DNA from: an uncultured Collinsella sp.
GTDB taxonomy: Bacteria; Actinomycetota; Coriobacteriia; Coriobacteriales; Coriobacteriaceae
Reading direction: 5' to 3'
Assembly: GCA_900549025.1 (NCBI GenBank)
Contig: URMZ01000006.1
Span: 1-64,000, forward strand
DNA: 64,000 bases
The position numbers were made by a program, and so were the translations under genes. This document shows positions 58,594 through 64,000 of the stretch, in pieces. Every line of letters starts with the position of its first letter. The first letter of the stretch is position 1. Under the pieces are notes generated by a model. The model was not told where the DNA came from, ran no database searches, and saw nothing but the letters and a program-made list of their open reading frames with translations.

Positions 58594-59598
58594 ATGAAAA
58601 TCAATCACGCGATTCTGCATATCCTGGACTTTGACTCTGCCGTCAACGTCATGAGCCAGCGCGAGCTCGATATCGAGAGTCGTACCGTGCGCAACTTCGT
58701 GACCACGCATCTGCGCCGCGCCCGCACCTCGGCCGACAATAAACGCGCCACGTTTGCCGAGAACTCTGCGTTTGGCGGCGAGCTTAAGGGCTATTTCTTT
58801 GGCGAGCGCGAGTTCGTTAACCTGTCGCAGCAGATTGCGGAGTTTATTTCCTCCGAGCTCACCAAAGCCGAGAAAGCCGAGTCCACCGACGTGCTCGTGG
58901 CCGATTTTGACGACGATGAGGATGCCCGCTGGTTTGCCGTGATGCTGCTGGGCTCCAAGCAGGCTTTTATGCACGAAGTGGGCCGCGAGGAGGGGGAGGT
59001 GCGCAACGACATCGCGCGCCACTACGCCATTCTGCCGAACCCCTCGCAAAAGGTGCCGAGCTATGCCATCGTGCGCGCGAGTACCATGGAGATCGGCTAC
59101 GTGGACAAGAAGCGCAAGATTGCCGGCGAGGACCGTATGCTTATCCCCGATGGCCTGCTGCAGTGCGACACGGGCGTATCGGGCAAGGAGGTCATCGACA
59201 CCGTGACGCGTGTGGTCGAGGAAGTCGCCGAGGAGCACGGTGCCAACACGGCTGTAGCGCTCGCTAAGGTTAAGGCTGCCGTTGCCGAGAAGGTTGAGGA
59301 TGACGAGGAACTGCCGCCTTGGGATATCGTCGACGAGGTCTTTGAGGACGAACCGGTTATCAAGGAGAGTGTGCGCGCCGCACTGACCGAGGAGAAGGTG
59401 CCTGAGCGTGTGCCCGTGGAGCGCAAACAGGTCGAACGCGCAGCGGTGCGCAATCATAAGATCCGTACCGACACGGGTATCGAGATCAGCTTCCCGGCCG
59501 AGATGGGTTCGAACTCCGAATACATCGAGTTTGTCAACGAGCCCAACGGCCTCATCTCCATCGAGCTCAAGAATATCGGTAGCATCGAGAATCGATAA
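58594..59598 (+). CDS. Nucleoid-associated protein (NdpA/YejK-like, DUF1076-type fold)
   Basis: A 334-residue member of the 37-kDa nucleoid-associated protein family: MKINHAILHILDFDSAVNVMSQ at the start, FLGERE-like FFGEREFVNLS, LVADFDDDEDARWFAVMLLG, and late LPPWDIVDEVFEDEP and YIEFVNEPNGLISIELKNIG. The family is associated with nucleoid and, in some bacteria, bacteriophage-related regions; its exact function is not well known. ATG 58594 is preferred as the family start; ATG 58585 is in frame. It is followed by a terminator. Confidence 0.78.
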   Translation: MKINHAILHILDFDSAVNVMSQRELDIESRTVRNFVTTHLRRARTSADNKRATFAENSAFGGELKGYFFGEREFVNLSQQIAEFISSELTKAEKAESTDVLVADFDDDEDARWFAVMLLGSKQAFMHEVGREEGEVRNDIARHYAILPNPSQKVPSYAIVRASTMEIGYVDKKRKIAGEDRMLIPDGLLQCDTGVSGKEVIDTVTRVVEEVAEEHGANTAVALAKVKAAVAEKVEDDEELPPWDIVDEVFEDEPVIKESVRAALTEEKVPERVPVERKQVERAAVRNHKIRTDTGIEISFPAEMGSNSEYIEFVNEPNGLISIELKNIGSIENR

Positions 59599-59625
59599 AC
59601 TGCGCTTGGACGCTGCAGAAGAACA

Positions 59626-59659
59626 AAGGTCGAAACCCTTCGGGACTTCGGCCTTTTTT
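59626..59659 (+). terminator. Terminator after the nucleoid-associated protein gene
   Basis: AAGGTCGAA pairs with TTCGGCCTT (one wobble), with a T-run following. Confidence 0.85.
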
Positions 59660-59702
59660 GCTTGGGGCTGAATTGCCTTGCAGGTTGAGCATACGTCAGC
59701 GA

Positions 59703-59841
59703 AAACGCCCCTAGGCGAGCAAGGTGACGCGAAAGAGGAGGGCATTGACCTTCTGGTCATGCCCGACGATTGAACGTCAGATTGCCGCCTAGGGGCGTTT
59801 GCAACGTCGGGTCGTTACGGCGTTTGGTAAAACGCCGTAAC
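59703..59841 (+). ncRNA. Structured element, copy A (two-domain hairpin with conserved internal loop)
   Basis: Plus strand. Outer stem AAACGCCCCTAGGCG with CGCCTAGGGGCGTTT (15 bp, perfect). Then GCAA with TTGC, an unpaired GG facing GA, and TGACG with CGTCA. Inside are GAAAGAGGAG, a hairpin GGCATTGACC-TTCT-GGTCATGCC, and GACGATTGAA. The 3' hairpin is GTTACGGCGTTT-GGTA-AAACGCCGTAAC. Every part has its counterpart in copy B at 49966-50098, with changed but paired bases in the stems. It fills the gap between convergent genes. Confidence 0.68.
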
Positions 59842-59843
59842 TA

Positions 59844-60563
59844 TTAAAGCTGGCGCAGGCCCTCTTCGAGGCCGGTCTTGCTGTCGGTCTGGGCATCGCG
59901 CATCTTGATGACGCGGGCGGGGACACCGGCCACGACGGCGCCGGCGGGGACGTCCTCGATGCACACGGCACCGGCAGCCACGACGGCGCCCTTGCCCACG
60001 CGCACGCCCTCCAGGACCACGGCGTTGGCGCCAATCATGACATCATCCTCGATGATGACGGGCGTGGCACTCGCGGGCTCAACGACGCCTGCCAGTACGG
60101 TGCCGGCGCCGATGTGGCAGTTCTTGCCCACGGTTGCGCGGCCGCCCAGGACGGCGCCCATATCAATCATAGAGCCCTCGCCGATAACGGAGCCGATGTT
60201 GATGATGGCGCCCATCATGATGACGGCGCGGTCGCCGATCTCGACGCGGTCGCGGATGATCGCGCCCGGCTCAATGCGGGCGTTGATGCCCTTAAGGTCG
60301 AGCATGGGGACGGCGGAGTTGCGGCAGTCATTCTCTACGTCGTAGTAGTCGATGGAGTCGGCATTGGCATCGAGGATGGCCTTGAGCTCATCCCAGTCGC
60401 CAAAGACGGTCTTGCCACGACGACCGCCGTAGACGTGCGCATTGCCCCACTGGACCTTCATGCCGGGCTTTTCGCGCACGTACAGCTTGACGGGCGTCTT
60501 TTTGGGCGCGGTGGCGATGTAGTTGATAATCTCCTGTGCATCCATCTCGGCTGCGTTGCTCAT
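59844..60563 (-). CDS. dapH: Tetrahydrodipicolinate N-acetyltransferase
   Basis: A 239-residue hexapeptide-repeat acyltransferase of the lysine/DAP pathway. The N-terminal part has [33 protein letters not shown]; the left-handed helix runs through [49 protein letters not shown] to [24 protein letters not shown]. This matches DapH (acetyl branch) rather than DapD (succinyl). It is the last gene of the minus-strand operon; the start follows GGAGAG. The acetyl branch needs a deacetylase and aminotransferase, neither adjacent. Confidence 0.93.
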   Translation of the reverse strand: MSNAAEMDAQEIINYIATAPKKTPVKLYVREKPGMKVQWGNAHVYGGRRGKTVFGDWDELKAILDANADSIDYYDVENDCRNSAVPMLDLKGINARIEPGAIIRDRVEIGDRAVIMMGAIINIGSVIGEGSMIDMGAVLGGRATVGKNCHIGAGTVLAGVVEPASATPVIIEDDVMIGANAVVLEGVRVGKGAVVAAGAVCIEDVPAGAVVAGVPARVIKMRDAQTDSKTGLEEGLRQL

Positions 60564-60602
60564 TTGCTATCTCTCCTTTGGGTGGATTCGGTTGATACCT
60601 GG

Positions 60603-61343
60603 TTAGGCAAACATGACCTGGTCGAACGTATAGAAGCCGGGTTCGCGGGTGACGAGCTTCTGCGCGGCCGTCAAGGCGCCGTTGACAAAGATCTGACGGC
60701 TCGTGGCGCGGTGGGTGAGCGTGACCTCCTCGTCCTGGCCAAAGAAACTCACCTCGTGCACGCCGGCGACGGTGCCGCCGCGCAGCGAGTGCATACCGAT
60801 CTCCTTGGGGTCACGCGCGCCGCACATGCCCTCGCGGCCATAGACGGGGTGGTAGCCTGCCTCGGTCTCAGCTTCGACGATGGCGTCGAGCAGTAGCTTG
60901 GCCGTGCCGCTCGGGGCGTCAACCTTTTGGTTGTGGTGCGTCTCGACGATCTCGCAGTCAAAGCCGGGCAGCTCGCATGTGGCCTGCGCTACCAGATGAC
61001 GCAGGGCTGCGATACCGATGGAGTAATTGCCGGAGTGCATGACGCGGGCGTTCTGACCCAGCTCGCGCAGGCGGTCCATCTGATCGGGTGTGTAGCCCGT
61101 GGTGCCCGAGACCAACGCGGCACCCGTGCGCTCGACATAGGCGACGACGGCATCGAAGGTCACGACGTTCGAGAAGTCGATGACGACATCGGCTGCCGGG
61201 GCGCTCTCGAGCTCGGACAGATCAAAACCGATCTGGGCGACGATATCAAAAACGGGCTGACCGGCGGCGTCGACAACGCCCTCAGCGGTGGTGCGGATGA
61301 GCGAGCCCATGCGGCCCGTTCCCATAATGACGGTCTTAATCAA
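60603..61343 (-). CDS. dapB: 4-hydroxy-tetrahydrodipicolinate reductase
   Basis: A 246-residue NAD(P)H-dependent enzyme of DAP synthesis. The Rossmann loop is VIMGTGRMGSLIR, DVVIDFSNVVTFDAV follows, then VSGTTGYTPDQ and the substrate loop CEIVETHHNQKVDAPSGTAKLL (catalytic His and Lys) with EVSFFGQDEEVTLTHRATSR. It overlaps the end of the lysA-dapA gene by 8 bases and is followed by dapH, forming one operon. Confidence 0.94.
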   Translation of the reverse strand: MIKTVIMGTGRMGSLIRTTAEGVVDAAGQPVFDIVAQIGFDLSELESAPAADVVIDFSNVVTFDAVVAYVERTGAALVSGTTGYTPDQMDRLRELGQNARVMHSGNYSIGIAALRHLVAQATCELPGFDCEIVETHHNQKVDAPSGTAKLLLDAIVEAETEAGYHPVYGREGMCGARDPKEIGMHSLRGGTVAGVHEVSFFGQDEEVTLTHRATSRQIFVNGALTAAQKLVTREPGFYTFDQVMFA

Positions 61344-63645
61344 GCAGACCAGCTCCCTTCAGAGCATCGGTAAGTGCGGCACGCGTGTCGTTGGCCATGG
61401 GGCAAAGCGGCATGCGGTAGTTGGCTTCGATCATACCCATCTGAGCGAGCGCTTCTTTAACGGGGATGGGGTTGACCTCACTAAAGAGGGCGTTGATGAG
61501 CGGCTGGCCAGCAATTTGAATATCGCGGGCACGTGCCACGTCACCGTCCAGATAGGCGCGGCACATGTCATGCACGAGCTGCGGCTGAACGTCGGCCCAC
61601 ACGCTGATGGTGCCCGAGGCGCCCAGGCTCATGAGCGGTACGGTCAGCGCATCCTCGCCCGAGTACATGCGGAAGTCGTCGGACAGCAGGTGAGCGATCT
61701 TGGCCGCGTAGGCGACGTTGCCCGAGGCTTCCTTAATACCCATGATGTTGGGGTGCGCGGCCAAGCGCTCTACGTTGCGCTCGCTGATGCCGCAGCCGCA
61801 GCGGCCGGGGATGTTGTACAAGATGCAGGGGATGTCCACGGCGTCGGCGACGGCCTTAAAGTGCTGATAGATACCCTCTTCATTGGACTTGTTGTAGTAG
61901 GGGGTAATGAGCAGCAGACCATCGGCGCCCAAGCCCTGGTAGGTGAGCGACTTGGTGAGCATGGTTTGCGTGGAGTTGGAGCCCGAGCCGGCGATGACGG
62001 GGACGCGTCCTGCAACCTGCTTGACCACGGCGGCGACAACGGAGTTGTCCTCGTCATCGGTCATCGTGGCGCTCTCGCCGGTGGTGCCCAGGGTGAGGAT
62101 GGCGTCGGTGCCGTTTTGCAGGTGGAAATCGATAAGGCGCTCGAGTGCGTCAAAGTCGACACTGCCGTCCTTTTTAAATGGCGTAACAAGGGCGACGATT
62201 GAGCCCTCGAGATTGCGGATGTCCATGTTCTTCTCCTTCGCTTCCGCGATCTGGATGCGTTTGTTCCATTGGGCGGCGACGGCCAGGCGCTCGTCTTGGG
62301 CGCGACGGCGGGCACTTTCGGCGCGCGACTTTGCCAGCAGCTCTCGGCCGCTCGGCAGCACGTCGAGCGTGGCAAAGTAATCGCCCGGGCGCTCGGCACG
62401 GCGGATGAGGTCGGCCGATCCATCGGGGCGCAGCAGGACCTCGGCGGAGCGCAGGCGTCCGTTGTAGTTGTAGCCCATGGAGTAGCCGTGCGCGCCGGTA
62501 TCGTGGATCACAAGCAGGTCGCCCATGTCGATCTGCGGCAGCTCGCGGTCGATAGCGAACTTATCGTTGTTCTCGCACAAGTTGCCCGTGATGTCATACG
62601 TGTTCGTGACCGGTGCTGCGGTTTTGTCAGGGCCACCCGGCTGTCCCATCACCGTAATGTGGTGGTAGGCGCCATACATAGCAGGGCGGATCAGATCGAC
62701 GGCGCTTGCGTCCACGCCGATATAGTCCTTGTAGATCTGCTTTTCGTGGATGGCCTTGGTGACCAGGCATCCGTAGGGGCCCATCATAAAGCGACCCATC
62801 TCGGTACAGATCGCCACATCGCCCATGCCGGCGGGGACCAGAATCTCGTCGTAGGCTGCGTGTACGCCCTCGCCGATGGCGTGGATGTCGTTAGCCTGCT
62901 GCTCGGGCAGGTAGGGGATACCCACACCGCCGGACAGATTGATAAAGGCGACATGTGCGCCCGTTTCACGCTCCAGGCGCGCGGCAAGCTCAAAGAGAAT
63001 GCGCGCGAGCTTGGGATAGTAGTCGTTAGTGACGGTGTTGCTGGCAAGGAAGGCGTGGATGCCAAAATTCTCGGCGCCCTTGGCCTTGAGCATGCGGAAA
63101 GCCTCAAAGAGCTGCTCGGTGGTCATGCCGTACTTGGAGTCGCCGGGGTTGTCCATAATGCCGTTGGAGAGCTGGAACAGGCCGCCCGGGTTAAAACGGC
63201 AGCTGACCGTCTTGGGGATGGGCCCCGCAACGCGCTCAAAGAATTCGATATGGCTGATGTCGTCAAAGTTGACGATGGCGCCCAGTTTATCTGCAAGGGC
63301 AAAATCCGCCGCCGGCGTGTCGTTGGACGAGAACATGATGTCGTGGCCGGCGATGCCCAGCGAGCGGGCGATCATGAGCTCGGTATAGCTCGAGCAATCG
63401 CAGCCGCAGCCGTATTCGTTGAGGATGGAGATGAGTGCTGGGTTAGGGTTGGCCTTGACGGCAAAGTATTCCTTAAAGCCCGGATTCCACGCAAAGGCGT
63501 CGCGCACTTCTTGCATGTTGCGGCGGATGCCCGCCTCGTCGTATAGATGAAACGGTGTGGGGAACTGCTCGACGATATGCTCGAGCGTTTTCTTGTCCAC
63601 AAACGGCTGCTTGGCCGCATACGCTTCGTTGGGGGTCAATGCCAT
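61336..63645 (-). CDS. lysA-dapA: Diaminopimelate decarboxylase - dihydrodipicolinate synthase fusion
   Basis: A 769-residue reading frame with two enzymes. Residues 1-440 are a LysA-type PLP decarboxylase (PLP Lys in EYFAVKANPNPALISIL; LSGGVGIPYLPEQ; CTEMGRFMMGPYG; DTGAHGYSMGYNYNGR). Residues about 474-769 are DapA (GTTGESATM, YYNKSNEEGIYQHF, YNIPGRCG with the catalytic Tyr, GIKEASGN with the Schiff-base Lys). A helical linker rich in Arg/Ala (ESARRRAQDERLAVAAQW) joins them. AAGGAGAAGAAC precedes Met474 (ATG at 62226), so DapA may also be made separately. The unit is first in the operon behind a lysine riboswitch. Confidence 0.9.
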   Translation of the reverse strand: MALTPNEAYAAKQPFVDKKTLEHIVEQFPTPFHLYDEAGIRRNMQEVRDAFAWNPGFKEYFAVKANPNPALISILNEYGCGCDCSSYTELMIARSLGIAGHDIMFSSNDTPAADFALADKLGAIVNFDDISHIEFFERVAGPIPKTVSCRFNPGGLFQLSNGIMDNPGDSKYGMTTEQLFEAFRMLKAKGAENFGIHAFLASNTVTNDYYPKLARILFELAARLERETGAHVAFINLSGGVGIPYLPEQQANDIHAIGEGVHAAYDEILVPAGMGDVAICTEMGRFMMGPYGCLVTKAIHEKQIYKDYIGVDASAVDLIRPAMYGAYHHITVMGQPGGPDKTAAPVTNTYDITGNLCENNDKFAIDRELPQIDMGDLLVIHDTGAHGYSMGYNYNGRLRSAEVLLRPDGSADLIRRAERPGDYFATLDVLPSGRELLAKSRAESARRRAQDERLAVAAQWNKRIQIAEAKEKNMDIRNLEGSIVALVTPFKKDGSVDFDALERLIDFHLQNGTDAILTLGTTGESATMTDDEDNSVVAAVVKQVAGRVPVIAGSGSNSTQTMLTKSLTYQGLGADGLLLITPYYNKSNEEGIYQHFKAVADAVDIPCILYNIPGRCGCGISERNVERLAAHPNIMGIKEASGNVAYAAKIAHLLSDDFRMYSGEDALTVPLMSLGASGTISVWADVQPQLVHDMCRAYLDGDVARARDIQIAGQPLINALFSEVNPIPVKEALAQMGMIEANYRMPLCPMANDTRAALTDALKGAGLLD

Positions 63646-63658
63646 GTCCCGTAAACCT

Positions 63659-63723
63659 CGCTATCCAGACGGCGCCATCTGCGCATCGAATCCGCATAGC
63701 GTGGACCCAATGTCCGGATAGCG
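63659..63723 (-). promoter_or_regulatory. Ribosome-site-sequestering hairpin (riboswitch expression platform)
   Basis: In the minus-strand leader, CGCTATCCGGAC pairs with GTCTGGATAGCG (one wobble). The 3' arm ends beside the GAGG ribosome-binding site of lysA-dapA. A lysine-bound riboswitch could favour this stem and block translation. There is no T-run, so translational control is more likely than termination. Confidence 0.55.
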
Positions 63724-63729
63724 CTCCCG

Positions 63730-63880
63730 CATTGCTGCAGACAGTCCTGCGGGTGTTTCCCGCAGGCCCACCAGGCTGTTCGTGCCCGAAAAACCCAGTT
63801 CGGCGGGTTTCGCCTCCCCGCAGGGTCAAAGTCTGCCGACTCGCCCGCGGCTCTTCGTGCCCGCGCCTCTATCAAGTGGT
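63730..63880 (-). ncRNA. Lysine riboswitch
   Basis: The minus-strand leader of lysA-dapA carries the conserved core in order: GATAGAGGCGC, GAAGAGC, GGGGAGGCG, GCCGAA with CTGGGTTTTTCGGGC, a GGGCCTGC...GCAGG helix, and the closing GACTGTCT. These match the classic L-box elements of Bacillus subtilis lysC in sequence and spacing. Its target is the lysine/DAP operon, so high lysine should lower expression. The exact P1 boundary is not clear. Confidence 0.88.
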
Positions 63881-63890
63881 AACGACCCTA

Positions 63891-64000
63891 CCACGTTGCA
63901 CTTTACCAAACAAGAGTATTCGTATATAACGTTTAAAAAATGCAGGGATATGCTGGAAATAAGGGTGCGGCAATCTTGCGACACAATAAGATGGCAACCG
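63891..64000 (-). promoter_or_regulatory. Promoter region of the lysine operon
   Basis: An AT-rich stretch upstream of the riboswitch (for example ATACGAATAC and TTATATACG on the minus strand) is the likely promoter, without a clear single -35/-10 pair. No gene is visible between here and the window edge. Confidence 0.35.

Noticed and set aside
1..64000. tRNA or rRNA genes, CRISPR arrays, insertion-sequence transposases
   Set aside because: I found no cloverleaf with CCA end, no regularly spaced repeats and no transposase or integrase motif while reading both strands; a tRNAscan or CRISPR search would be needed to exclude weak cases.

Overview
The window looks like chromosome from a human-gut Coriobacteriia, most likely Collinsella or a close relative. 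The evidence is a high-GC actinobacterial codon style, frequent GTG/TTG starts behind strong GGAGG-type sites, anaerobic genes (nrdG, flavodoxin, 4Fe-4S aldo/keto reductase, lactate dehydrogenase), and many hairpin-forming intergenic repeats. The species call is inference. I see no rRNA, tRNA, CRISPR array or insertion sequence.

Layout: 0.4-2.7 kb carries nrdG and a short folate cluster (folE, HD protein, folB). 2.7-9.2 kb holds housekeeping genes (YgjP-type metalloprotein, M19 dipeptidase, FKBP isomerase, an orphan UreE-like protein, HAD phosphatase, Fur-family regulator, acylphosphatase, Gfo/Idh oxidoreductase, RNase HI). 9.2-11.8 kb is a divergent LysR/metY unit with a leader peptide. 12-18 kb has exported and membrane proteins, panE, an Fe-S aldo/keto reductase, a second Gfo/Idh gene and endonuclease IV; the last two each sit just behind a copy of a covarying inverted repeat. 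18-21 kb is an amino-acid ABC importer. 21-25 kb has flavodoxin/DUF3793, a copper-type HMA protein behind a CsoR-like operator, and an SOS-type umuC/yolD pair.

25.9-31.2 kb contains pgi followed by a 3.5-kb insertion (coupling-protein-like ATPase, ClpP-like protease, unknown protein). The insertion is bounded by a duplicate of the pgi 3' end and terminator. 31.3-33.7 kb has deoC and two HAD phosphatases. 33.9-45.3 kb is one large catabolic locus: GntR/UTRA regulator, YfcC transporter, amidohydrolase, FrlC-, FrlB- and FrlD-like proteins, a second PfkB kinase, a second amidohydrolase, YjbQ, BtpA/SgcQ and an FGGY kinase. It looks like an expanded Amadori-product (fructosamine) pathway.

45.3-59.6 kb has tatD, tcdA, an SdpR/SdpI-like pair, ettA, two uncharacterised low-complexity proteins, nadE, an aminotransferase, ldh, a DUF2974 hydrolase and a nucleoid-associated protein. 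59.8-64 kb is the lysine/DAP operon (lysA-dapA fusion, dapB, dapH) under a lysine riboswitch on the minus strand. Two copies of an apparently new structured RNA or DNA element, with the same internal architecture but compensatory stem changes, lie at 49.97-50.10 kb (minus) and 59.70-59.84 kb (plus).
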